Below, one piece after another: positions 17,552-25,177 of a stretch of 34,350 nucleotides of DNA. The notes under the pieces are model-generated. The model made no database searches and was not told where the DNA came from. It saw nothing but the letters and a program-made list of their open reading frames with translations. The position numbers were made by a program, and so were the translations under genes. Each line of letters begins with the position of its first letter. Within the stretch, counting starts at the first letter, position 1. This DNA comes from Bacteroidales bacterium (lineage in GTDB: Bacteria; Bacteroidota; Bacteroidia; Bacteroidales; UBA7960), in assembly GCA_007131245.1 (NCBI GenBank), contig SLQX01000292.1, positions 1 through 34,350 on the forward strand. The letters are read 5' to 3'.

Positions 17552-17658
17552 AAAAATCAAAACCATTATATAGGATAGTTTTCAGATACTTGACTTCTTC
17601 TTTCCCCTTTTATAGGTATTTTAATAGATTTATGCCATAGGTTTTTTTTAATTTTTGC

Positions 17659-17666
17659 TATCTTTA
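17659..17666 (+). promoter_or_regulatory. Possible promoter element of the cupin gene
   Basis: TATCTTTA differs from TAnnTTTG only at the last base. It lies about 125 bases upstream of the cupin ATG; no -33 box was seen. Confidence 0.3.
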
Positions 17667-17790
17667 GTGGCTTAAGAGCATGATTTGATTTCTATTATTA
17701 ACACGCGTATCATTGACTATGATTAAAGTTTAAGTTAGAATATAAACCAAAGGAGTTTATTATAATAGTTCACCAAAAAAGCCAGTAATT

Positions 17791-18378
17791 ATGAAAAAAG
17801 TACTTGAAAAACTTAAAACACTCAAGACGGATCAGATAGATCCCAATATTCTGAAAACTACTTTAAGCCGCTTTGACTTCTCACGCGTTGACTATTTAGG
17901 GTATCTTGAGGGTGTTGATTTGGAAAAATATAATCGGATTTTTTTAATGGAGTCACCCATAAAGGTATTTTTAAATGTATGGCCTGCCCAACATCAGCTA
18001 ACGGCACATCAGCATAATAACTTTTGGGGGTATATTGCTGTTTTAAAGGGGTTGCTGACAGAAACGTCGTTTGTGTTCGATGCTGATGATGCTCAACTTT
18101 CCTGTCATCCGCCCAAAAGCTATCGTAAAGGAGAAGTTGTTTTTGAGCCATTGAACGTTATTCACCATTTGCAGAATCCATCTCCCTCAAAACCACTTGT
18201 AACAGCTCACTTTTATCACCCACCTGTTTATAATTATGATGGAGTAATGATATTTGATATCAAAAACAAAAGAATTGCTGAACTCAATGAAAAAGCTCCG
18301 GGTGTTTCCTGGGAGCATCCTGCTGATAATTATTACAGGGTGGAAGAAGATGCTTTTTCTGTAGTAAACCTATGGTAA
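17791..18378 (+). CDS. Cysteine dioxygenase-type cupin protein
   Basis: This protein looks like a mononuclear iron thiol dioxygenase of the cysteine dioxygenase family, which oxidises cysteine to cysteine sulfinate with O2. The ligand motif is 'TAHQHNNFWGYIAVLKG' (His73, His75), and the third His is probably 125 or 126 ('NVIHHLQNP'). That spacing agrees with known cysteine dioxygenases, as does the downstream 'HFYHPPV', whose Tyr142 sits near the family's cross-link Tyr. The position of the mammalian cross-link Cys is Gly80, as in bacterial members. Length 195 is normal. The thiol substrate (cysteine or 3-mercaptopropionate) is not settled by sequence. The gene stands alone between lpxH (divergent) and a convergent lipoprotein gene. 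Confidence 0.8.
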   Translation: MKKVLEKLKTLKTDQIDPNILKTTLSRFDFSRVDYLGYLEGVDLEKYNRIFLMESPIKVFLNVWPAQHQLTAHQHNNFWGYIAVLKGLLTETSFVFDADDAQLSCHPPKSYRKGEVVFEPLNVIHHLQNPSPSKPLVTAHFYHPPVYNYDGVMIFDIKNKRIAELNEKAPGVSWEHPADNYYRVEEDAFSVVNLW

Positions 18379-18439
18379 AGGTGAGACAATTTTTCTGAGT
18401 TCACTTTTGTGCAGGACAAACTCTTTACAATAGATAATG

Positions 18440-18477
18440 AAAAAGGTGGCCTGATATCTTTCAGACCACCTTTTTTT
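18440..18477. terminator. Bidirectional terminator between the cupin and TlpA-like genes
   Basis: AAAAAGGTGG-C-CTGA pairs with TCAG-A-CCACCTTTTT (one mismatch) around a 6-base loop. T-runs occur on both strands, and the flanking genes converge on it. Confidence 0.8.
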
Positions 18478-18521
18478 GAACGATTACGATAAACACAAGC
18501 AAAACAAATTATACAGTATGC

Positions 18522-19727
18522 TTAATAAGCAAATGCTGTGGAAGAAAAGTATCTTTCCAGTTTATTTTCAAGTTCCTGAATGGAGAAATTCCTGGAGATA
18601 ATATTTCCTTCCCGGTCAAGGAGTACATAATGCGGGACCTCATTGATGTTATATAAGCTAACTACAGGAGAGTTCATAAACCGTAAATCACTGACCTGGG
18701 TCCAAGTCACTTCATCTGTTTCGATAGCAGTCAACCACTGTTCACGTGTTCTGTCAAGCGAAACTCCATAAATTTCAAAACCCAGCTCATTGTATTGCTC
18801 ATAAAGGTTTCCCAGCACGTGGTTGGCTTCACGGCAGGGTGGGCACCAGGCGGCCCAAAAATTAACTAAAGTGATACTTCCTTTGAAGGAAGACAATCTG
18901 ATGTAGTTTCCCTGTGGGTTGGGCAGGGATATTTCGGGTGCAGGCATCCCTGGGGCAAGGGTAGACTCATTTTGCATCCTTTGTTGTTCATTCCTTTTGA
19001 AATCGTTTACCCGCTTTTTTAAATTGATAACATGCTTGTTTGATGAGTAATTTCTGCAGAGAGATTCACTGAGTGTGTTAAAGTACTGGAAATGGTCAGT
19101 TATATCCAGCATGAGGTTATCTTCAAAGTGATGATAAAGCACAAGGATGGATGCAAGTGAGCCGGGGTTCGTTTCGATGAGGTTGATGGTGAAATTTTTC
19201 AGTTCTTTTTTAACCGACCGGTATTCCTTTTTTAGTTCGCTTCGTAGCTGGGCAAAGTTGGGCTCGTAACGGCTTTCACGGTATTCCTTTCTGAGTGAGT
19301 CAGTCTTTTCTTCGGCCAATAAAGTCTTACGATTCAATTGCCATAGCAGGTATGAGCCGGGAGAGTCTTCGACATTGTAAGATTCTCTGAGGTTAGCAGC
19401 ATTGGCTGTAAGGGTGATGTGCTCATTGGGTTCGGCTGCCAGAGTGATAAAATCACTGGGGCTGCCTGCGCCTAATCGGTAAAATCCAGCGTCAGTTGCC
19501 TCTGTGCTGTAAACAAAATTGCCATTAGCATCAGTGATAATGGTGTCCAGAGGGATAAGCTCTGATGGGGTTAGTTCCCAAATGTAGATGGGCATTGATG
19601 CCCCATTTTCCAACTTTCCTGAGATGGTTAAGCCTTTGTTGTCTTCAGCGTATTTTTCCTGACAGGCACTGAAGATAAATAGGATGAGAGGTATGAATAT
19701 GTGTGACAAATACTTTTTCACCGGCAA
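18522..19727 (-). CDS. TlpA-family thioredoxin-like lipoprotein with DUF4369-like N-terminus
   Basis: This is a membrane-anchored disulfide oxidoreductase facing the periplasm. The N-terminus carries a lipoprotein signal ('LILFIFSACQE', lipid-attached Cys22). A DUF4369-like domain follows (about 32-130, 'GLTISGKLENGASMPIYIWE'), then a charged helical linker, and a TlpA/AhpC-TSA thioredoxin fold from about 255 ('PGMPAPEISLPNPQGNYIRL') with the redox motif WCPPC near residue 292. The cis-Pro region is 'INEVPHYVLLDREGNII'. Such proteins are abundant in Bacteroidota; the partner is unknown, and extracytoplasmic thiol reduction is the likely job. It lies after mreD but a separate promoter-like element upstream suggests an independent gene. 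Confidence 0.9.
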   Translation of the reverse strand: MPVKKYLSHIFIPLILFIFSACQEKYAEDNKGLTISGKLENGASMPIYIWELTPSELIPLDTIITDANGNFVYSTEATDAGFYRLGAGSPSDFITLAAEPNEHITLTANAANLRESYNVEDSPGSYLLWQLNRKTLLAEEKTDSLRKEYRESRYEPNFAQLRSELKKEYRSVKKELKNFTINLIETNPGSLASILVLYHHFEDNLMLDITDHFQYFNTLSESLCRNYSSNKHVINLKKRVNDFKRNEQQRMQNESTLAPGMPAPEISLPNPQGNYIRLSSFKGSITLVNFWAAWCPPCREANHVLGNLYEQYNELGFEIYGVSLDRTREQWLTAIETDEVTWTQVSDLRFMNSPVVSLYNINEVPHYVLLDREGNIISRNFSIQELENKLERYFSSTAFAY

Positions 19728-19816
19728 AATAATTAATGAGTTTGTTGCTGGTGGTAAACTATCTCCCGCCTAGAAATCCTGTCTTTTGTTTTCTGTCTTT
19801 TAGTTTTCCACTGATG

Positions 19817-19845
19817 CAAAATTAACCCAATGTGATGGTATCAAA
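19817..19845 (-). promoter_or_regulatory. Probable promoter of the TlpA-like lipoprotein gene
   Basis: On the minus strand TTTG (19842-19845) is followed after 17 bases by TAATTTTG (19817-19824). The spacing is slightly shorter than the usual 19-21. It lies about 90 bases upstream of the ATG and separates this gene from mreD. Confidence 0.5.
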
Positions 19846-19990
19846 TATGGTTTAAGAATTTTTAACCCGTGTTTTATAGATTTATAAGGTGTGTTTAGCT
19901 AAAAAATATTGACTTAATTTTTGGTTTTTTGGCTGAGTGTGTAAGGCATAATCAAAGTAATGGTTGTTCTTTTCAACGATTTTGAAACGG

Positions 19991-20512
19991 TTATATTCTT
20001 ACCTTTTTTGTTCTTCCAGAAAATAAAAAAGCCAGCATAATAACCACCACTGAGGCTATGGTGCTAAATAATGACCGCATAAACACAGCCCCGATTTCGT
20101 CAAGTCTGAATGTTTCAAGTAAAAACATGGAGAAATGATGAACAAATATAAGTATCAAAACATAAAAAAACACACCGGTTTTGCCCATTACCGAAAATGA
20201 AGGTTCAGTGCTGGTTTCAAATTCTTTTTTGGTGGAAATAAAATTGATGACGGCTGGTCGCAGGAATGCAATCAAAACGGTAGCCGAGGAATGCATTCCG
20301 GGTGTGTTTGAAAACATATCCATGGTAAGACCTGAAAAAAAAGCCACAACCAGTAAAACCCATCCTTTGATGCTGAAGGGCATCATTAATATAAATAAAG
20401 GATAAATGTACGGGGTGATATAACCTCCGAAATAAATGTGGTTTAGTATCATTATTTGAATAAAAATAATGACAATAAACCTTCCAAAATATTTCAATGC
20501 AGTAAATTCCAT
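19991..20512 (-). CDS. mreD: Rod shape-determining protein MreD
   Basis: MreD is an integral inner-membrane protein of the elongasome that works with MreB and MreC in guiding side-wall peptidoglycan synthesis. The 173-residue protein is almost entirely hydrophobic, with about five membrane segments and the family-like 'PYIYPLFILMMPF' and 'FFSGLTMDMFSNTPGMHSSAT' region. MreD sequences are poorly conserved, so the name rests partly on position: it starts 26 bases downstream of mreC in the same direction. The genes mrdA (PBP2) and rodA, which usually follow in Bacteroidota, are absent here. Confidence 0.88.
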   Translation of the reverse strand: MEFTALKYFGRFIVIIFIQIMILNHIYFGGYITPYIYPLFILMMPFSIKGWVLLVVAFFSGLTMDMFSNTPGMHSSATVLIAFLRPAVINFISTKKEFETSTEPSFSVMGKTGVFFYVLILIFVHHFSMFLLETFRLDEIGAVFMRSLFSTIASVVVIMLAFLFSGRTKKVRI

Positions 20513-20538
20513 TTGAATATTTTTTAATAAAGGCCCTG

Positions 20539-21360
20539 CTATTGGCTTTGCTCAAGCTCCGTTAACTCATCCCTGAAAACATTTTTTACAATATTGACAT
20601 ATTCTATCTGGTTAAAGTCGATAAAAAGATCAACCTCAATTGTAAAAAAGTAATCACCTCTTTTCACTTCAAATTCATCAATGGTGCCTATGGGAATCCC
20701 TTCCGGGAATATGTGTGAAAAACCGCTTGTAATGATTGTGTCACCACGTGCTAGTTCAAGATGGGGTGGAATATAAAGCATGGTAGCTTTTTGATAATCA
20801 TATCCTTGCCAGGTAATAGTTCCTAAATGGTTGTTTTTTTTGATTTTTGCACTGATTTGTGTCTCTGAATGCAGAAAAGACATCACTGTGCTAAAATTTC
20901 TCGACACATTCTGCACGATACCTATTACTCCTTCTGTGGTAATTACACCCATATCTGGTTGTACGCCATGCATACTCCCTTTGTTGATGGTCAGATAGTT
21001 GTTCCTGTTTCTGACAGAATTATTGATGATTTTTGCATTGATATAGCGAAATTGTTTCTGGTGAAGGGTATCCCTGAATTCAAATATTTGCTGATCTGTT
21101 TTCATAAAGCTCTCTGGAAACTTTTCCATCAGGGCCTGATTTTCCTGGGCAAGTTGCTCATTAATGCTTTTGAGGGCAAAGTATTGAACCACATTGTTAC
21201 GCATATCATATAGATTGCCTGCCAGAAAGTTGGATGAGTTGATAAAAAGCGATCGATGATAATGGTGATTTTGAATAACAAGCATAATAGAAATCACCTG
21301 TAAAAAAACAAACAGGAAAAAGAAGTGATACTTTGCTATGTAGTTAAATAAATTACGCAT
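20539..21360 (-). CDS. mreC: Rod shape-determining protein MreC
   Basis: MreC is a bitopic protein whose periplasmic part links MreB to the cell-wall synthases. The 273-residue sequence has an N-terminal membrane segment ('FFFLFVFLQVISIMLVI', about 13-29), a coiled-coil stretch ('LKSINEQLAQENQALMEKF'), and the two beta-barrel parts of the MreC domain ('NYLTINKGSMHGVQPDMGVI', 'GVIGIVQNVSRNFSTVMSFL', 'DTIITSGFSHIFPEGIPIG'). It follows mreB after an unusually long 181-base structured gap and precedes mreD closely. Confidence 0.95.
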   Translation of the reverse strand: MRNLFNYIAKYHFFFLFVFLQVISIMLVIQNHHYHRSLFINSSNFLAGNLYDMRNNVVQYFALKSINEQLAQENQALMEKFPESFMKTDQQIFEFRDTLHQKQFRYINAKIINNSVRNRNNYLTINKGSMHGVQPDMGVITTEGVIGIVQNVSRNFSTVMSFLHSETQISAKIKKNNHLGTITWQGYDYQKATMLYIPPHLELARGDTIITSGFSHIFPEGIPIGTIDEFEVKRGDYFFTIEVDLFIDFNQIEYVNIVKNVFRDELTELEQSQ

Positions 21361-21405
21361 CGGTCATTTGCTGAACCTCTATTACTATAATTTGATGGGA
21401 GCGGC

Positions 21406-21532
21406 GTGGATTTAGGAACAAAATCAGTAGAAAGGCCAGCACTAATGTTCCCAAATTGTAAATCCACTTTGCTTGCTATTATTTAGGAGCTGAACGGACA
21501 CTTAATCAGGAAACGGACAGTGTTCTGTTTCC
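21406..21532. repeat. Inverted and direct repeats in the mreB-mreC gap
   Basis: GTGGATTTA (21406-21414) pairs with TAAATCCAC (21459-21467), and directly inside it GGAAC (21415-21419) pairs with GTTCC (21447-21451). A second inverted repeat, GGAAAC / GTTTCC, lies at 21509-21514 and 21527-21532. TTAATCAGGAA occurs at 21503-21513 and again at 21546-21556, inside the last codons of mreB. These could be an RNA processing or attenuation structure. Confidence 0.5.
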
Positions 21533-21541
21533 CGGACCAAC

Positions 21542-22564
21542 TTATTTAATCAGGAATGGAAACTTATCAAAGTTTTTAAGTGCAATTCCTGTTCCTCTGG
21601 CCACAGCTCTCAGGGGGTCTTCTGCAACATGGACGGGAAGTTTTGTTTTATTGGAAATACGCTTGTCCAGTCCTCTGAGCAGAGAGCCTCCTCCTGCCAT
21701 GTAAATACCTGTACGGTATATGTCTGCTGCAAGTTCCGGAGGAGTCATTTCAAGGGCGTTCAATACGGCTGCTTCAATCTTGGTGATGGATTTATCCAGG
21801 CATTGTGCTATCTCTGTATAACTAATAACAATTTCTTTGGGTATGCCTGTCATCATATCTCTACCATGAACGGCGATGTCTTCGGGAGGGTTGTCGAGCT
21901 CTGTGGTAGCCGAACCCACCTCAAATTTAATTTTTTCAGCCGTTCTTTCTCCAATAAGGATGTTGTGTTGCTTGCGCATATATTCTTCAATATCATTATT
22001 AAAGTCATCTCCTGCAATGCGGATAGACTTGTTGCAAACAATTCCTCCCAGCGCGATTACAGCTATTTCGCTGGTCCCTCCTCCAATATCCACTACAATA
22101 TTACCGGTTGGCTCCAACACATCAATACCAATGCCTATGGCGGCCGCCATGGGTTCGTGGATAAGTCGCACTTCCTTGGCTCCTGCCTGCTCTGATGAGT
22201 CGCGCACTGCTCTTTCTTCCACTTCTGTGATGCCTGAAGGAATACAAATAACCATTTTGAGTGAAGGAGGGAAAAAGGGCTTCTTGGTATCACACATCTT
22301 GATCATCTCCCGGATCATGGATTCGGCAGCCTGAAAGTCTGCAATTACGCCATCACGCAGTGGACGAAGGGTTTTTATATTTTCATGGGTTTTGCCATGC
22401 ATCATCATGGCTTTGCGCCCTACAGCGATTACTTTGTTGCTTGCCCGGTCTATGGCCACGATAGAGGGCTCCTCTACTACAACCTTATCATTATGAATAA
22501 TAACGGTATTGGCCGTTCCGAGGTCAATTGCGATTTCTTTGGTTAAAAAGGAAAATAAACCCAT
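21542..22564 (-). CDS. mreB: Rod shape-determining protein MreB (actin homologue)
   Basis: MreB polymerises on the inner membrane and organises lateral wall growth. The 340-residue protein carries the actin-fold signatures: phosphate 1 'IDLGTANTVI' near the N-terminus, 'IVDVGGGTSEIAVI'-type phosphate 2 (here 'NIVVDIGGGTSEIAVIALGG'), and the adenosine motif 'GIYMAGGGSLLRGLD'. The N-terminal 'MGLFSFLTKEIAIDLG' includes a short hydrophobic start that fits the membrane-binding part. It begins 27 bases after purH, so purH and mreB are probably co-transcribed, a recurrent order in Bacteroidota. Confidence 0.98.
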   Translation of the reverse strand: MGLFSFLTKEIAIDLGTANTVIIHNDKVVVEEPSIVAIDRASNKVIAVGRKAMMMHGKTHENIKTLRPLRDGVIADFQAAESMIREMIKMCDTKKPFFPPSLKMVICIPSGITEVEERAVRDSSEQAGAKEVRLIHEPMAAAIGIGIDVLEPTGNIVVDIGGGTSEIAVIALGGIVCNKSIRIAGDDFNNDIEEYMRKQHNILIGERTAEKIKFEVGSATTELDNPPEDIAVHGRDMMTGIPKEIVISYTEIAQCLDKSITKIEAAVLNALEMTPPELAADIYRTGIYMAGGGSLLRGLDKRISNKTKLPVHVAEDPLRAVARGTGIALKNFDKFPFLIK

Positions 22565-22591
22565 TGTATGTTATTTTTAAGTAAGTGATTG

Positions 22592-24121
22592 TTAATGTTT
22601 AAAATGCCTGATGCCTGTCATCACCATGGTGATGTTATGATTGTTACAAAAGTCGATTGATTGCTGGTCTCTTACCGAACCTCCTGGCTGAATAACAGAA
22701 TTTATTCCCTCTTTGCCGGCAATTTCCACTGAATCGGGGAATGGGAAAAAGGCATCTGATGCCATCACTGCTCCTTCAAGGTTATGTCCAAACTCTTTGG
22801 CTTTGCTGATTGCCTGTTTTAGTGCATCTACCCTGGATGTTTGCCCTGTACCTGCGGCAAGCAGTTGTTGTTCCTTTGCCAGTACAATGGCATTGGACTT
22901 TGTGTGTTTTACAATTTTGTTGGCAAAAAGCAAATCCTGCTCTTGTTTGCTGTTGGGAGTATTTAGAGTTGCCGGAGTCCATTTATCTGCAGGGGTTTGA
23001 GCATTGTCAACTGATTGGGCAAGGATTCCGTTTAATGCGGAACGGTATTGCCAGGCTGGTTGGTGTAAATTGTTGAGCTGAAGGATAATTCTTTTTTCTT
23101 TTTGTTGCAGCAATTGCAGGGCTTCTTTATCAAACCCGGGTGCCAGTATAACTTCAAAGAACAACTTATTGATATCATACGCAGTATCCCGGTCAATGTT
23201 TCGATTGGCAATAAGTATTCCGCCAAAAGCAGAAACCGGGTCCGAAGCCAGGGCTGTCTGGTAAGCCTGTTGTATGGTAGAGCGTGAAGCAACTCCACAT
23301 GCATTGGTATGCTTGATGATGGCAAATGTACAATCATCAAACTCTGAAATTAAGGATACAGCACCATGTATATCCAAAAGGTTGTTGTAAGAGAGAGCTT
23401 TGCCATGTAGTTGTGAGAACACCTCCTGAACATTTCCGTAAAAAATACCCTTTTGATGCGGGTTTTCACCATATCTGAGGCTGTTGGCCTGTGGAATGCT
23501 GATTTTGCAGGCTTGTTCTTCGCCCTGGGCCATGTATGAGTAAATGGCTGTATCATAATGAGATGAAATGTTAAAAGCCTCCGCAGCAAATTCTTTTCTT
23601 TGTTGGAAGCTTGTTTTCACTCCTTGCTGTTCAATAATCTGTGTTGCTTTATCAAACCATTGAGCCGAAGGCACAATCCAGGTGTCCTTAAAGTTTTTGG
23701 CTGCTGCACGGATTAACGAAACACCACCGATATCTATTTTTTCGATAATTTCCTCTTGTGAAGCACCTGATGATACTGTTGCCTCAAATGGATACAAGTC
23801 AACCACCACCATATCAATGGAAGGAATCCGAAAACTTTCCATTTCCTGTAAATCCTCAGGAACGTCCCTTCTGTGCAGAATCCCACCAAAAATCTTTGGA
23901 TGAAGTGTTTTGACTCTGCCGCCAAAAACAGAGGGGTACTGTGTGATATCTTCTACCGCTAAGGCATCATACCCCATTTCCTGAATGTATTTCAGAGTTC
24001 CTCCAGTGGAATAAAGCCTTACGCCGGCTTCTGCAAGTTTTTGGATGAGATTGCGGGCTGGTTTTTTATGAAAAAGGCTTATGAGAGCACTTTTAACTTC
24101 TTTTTGGCTTGTATGGGTCAT
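22592..24121 (-). CDS. purH: Bifunctional AICAR transformylase / IMP cyclohydrolase
   Basis: PurH carries out the last two steps of de novo IMP synthesis in the cytosol. The N-terminal MGS-like IMP cyclohydrolase domain includes 'STGGTLKYIQEMG', 'HPKIFGGILHRR' and 'DLYPFE'; the C-terminal transformylase domain includes 'LRYGENPHQ', 'FAIIKHTNACGVA' with the catalytic Lys-His pair, and 'SDAFFPFPDSVE'. I use ATG at 24121 (MTHTSQKEVK, 509 residues). The frame reaches up to ATG 24175, but a TACTTTTG promoter element lies at 24152-24159, so the RNA should start below that ATG; the extra 18 residues are also foreign to the family. It probably leads the purH-mreB-mreC-mreD unit. Confidence 0.96.
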   Translation of the reverse strand: MTHTSQKEVKSALISLFHKKPARNLIQKLAEAGVRLYSTGGTLKYIQEMGYDALAVEDITQYPSVFGGRVKTLHPKIFGGILHRRDVPEDLQEMESFRIPSIDMVVVDLYPFEATVSSGASQEEIIEKIDIGGVSLIRAAAKNFKDTWIVPSAQWFDKATQIIEQQGVKTSFQQRKEFAAEAFNISSHYDTAIYSYMAQGEEQACKISIPQANSLRYGENPHQKGIFYGNVQEVFSQLHGKALSYNNLLDIHGAVSLISEFDDCTFAIIKHTNACGVASRSTIQQAYQTALASDPVSAFGGILIANRNIDRDTAYDINKLFFEVILAPGFDKEALQLLQQKEKRIILQLNNLHQPAWQYRSALNGILAQSVDNAQTPADKWTPATLNTPNSKQEQDLLFANKIVKHTKSNAIVLAKEQQLLAAGTGQTSRVDALKQAISKAKEFGHNLEGAVMASDAFFPFPDSVEIAGKEGINSVIQPGGSVRDQQSIDFCNNHNITMVMTGIRHFKH

Positions 24122-24151
24122 GATGGTCGTACTGTAATGTAATTGAGAAGG

Positions 24152-24159
24152 CAAAAGTA
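24152..24159 (-). promoter_or_regulatory. Promoter element of purH
   Basis: The minus strand reads TACTTTTG, an exact TAnnTTTG match, 31 bases upstream of ATG 24121. It excludes the upstream ATG at 24175 as the start. Confidence 0.6.
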
Positions 24160-24225
24160 ATAATATTGATGCCAATATCTAGCGTAATATTACTTAAAAA
24201 GCAACCTGAACAGGAAAAATCTACT

Positions 24226-24233
24226 TACCTTTG
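24226..24233 (+). promoter_or_regulatory. Promoter element of the YitT-family gene
   Basis: TACCTTTG, an exact TAnnTTTG match followed by CGG, lies 44 bases upstream of the ATG at 24278 and is divergent from the purH promoter. Confidence 0.6.
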
Positions 24234-24277
24234 CGGCCTCAAAACTTATTAAGTTAAAAAATCTTAATCGAAGACAT

Positions 24278-25177
24278 ATGGCTTTTGTATCAAAAGAAAA
24301 GATATTTTCCCGCAGATGGTTTGTATCTTACTCTCTTATTTTGCTGGGTTCGTTTATTTTGGCAGCAGGGTTTGTGTTTTTTATAACCCCATATAAAATT
24401 GTTCCCGGGGGTGTATACGGGATAGGTATTGTATTGTATCACCTTTGGGGAGTGCCTGTAGGCTTAACCGGGCTGGCACTAAATATCCCGCTTACTTTGT
24501 TGGGGATAAAAATTCTTGGACCTCGTTTTGGCATTAAAACGGTTGTAGGGTTTATCCTTGCTTCTGTATTTATTGATTTACTGGCTTACTACTGGGGAGA
24601 TATGCCCCTTGTGGAGGATGATGCGCTATTGTCATCCATTTTTGGCGGCGTGCTGATTGGTTTTGGGCTGGGTTTGATCTTTAAATCCAGGGCTACCTCT
24701 GGTGGATCGGATATTATAGCTATGATAGCTGCTAAATATACACGCATGCCTTTGGGTCAGCTGCTGATAATCGTGGATTCCATCATTGTACTTTTTGGTT
24801 TGGTTGCTTTCGGTGATTGGCGGATACCTCTGTATTCGTGGATTGTAATTTTTGTTACCGGAAAGGTGATAGATATTACCATGGAGGGGGTTAGTTATGA
24901 GAAAACCTTGTTTATTATATCCGATAAATATGAGGAGATAAGCCAAAAGATTTTGCATGATTTAAAGCGTGGAGGTACCATACTGGAAGGCAAAGGCATG
25001 TACAACAAAGCAGAAAAGAAAATTCTATTTGTGAATGTAAACAGGCGCGAGCTGGCCATTCTAACCGATTACGTAAATCAAATTGATCCAGGTGCATTCC
25101 TTACGGTAATTGAGGCATCAGAAATATTGGGACATGGTTTCAAGTCCCTGGAAAGAAAAGTATCTGAGGAGGTGTGA
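24278..25177 (+). CDS. YitT-family membrane protein (DUF161 / DUF2179)
   Basis: This integral membrane protein of unknown transport role has 299 residues. The first two thirds hold about five hydrophobic segments with the family blocks 'FFITPYKIVPGGVYGIGIVL', 'GFGLGLIFKSRATSGGSDII' and 'LGQLLIIVDSIIVLFGLVAF'. The C-terminal soluble part, from about residue 205 ('YEKTLFIISDKYEEISQKIL'), is the DUF2179 domain with the characteristic 'GGTILEGKGMYNKAEKKILF'. YitT proteins are widespread and poorly characterised; the name is a family call only. The gene is divergent from purH and its stop codon abuts the stop of the convergent MFS gene with no spacer. Confidence 0.92.
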   Translation: MAFVSKEKIFSRRWFVSYSLILLGSFILAAGFVFFITPYKIVPGGVYGIGIVLYHLWGVPVGLTGLALNIPLTLLGIKILGPRFGIKTVVGFILASVFIDLLAYYWGDMPLVEDDALLSSIFGGVLIGFGLGLIFKSRATSGGSDIIAMIAAKYTRMPLGQLLIIVDSIIVLFGLVAFGDWRIPLYSWIVIFVTGKVIDITMEGVSYEKTLFIISDKYEEISQKILHDLKRGGTILEGKGMYNKAEKKILFVNVNRRELAILTDYVNQIDPGAFLTVIEASEILGHGFKSLERKVSEEV

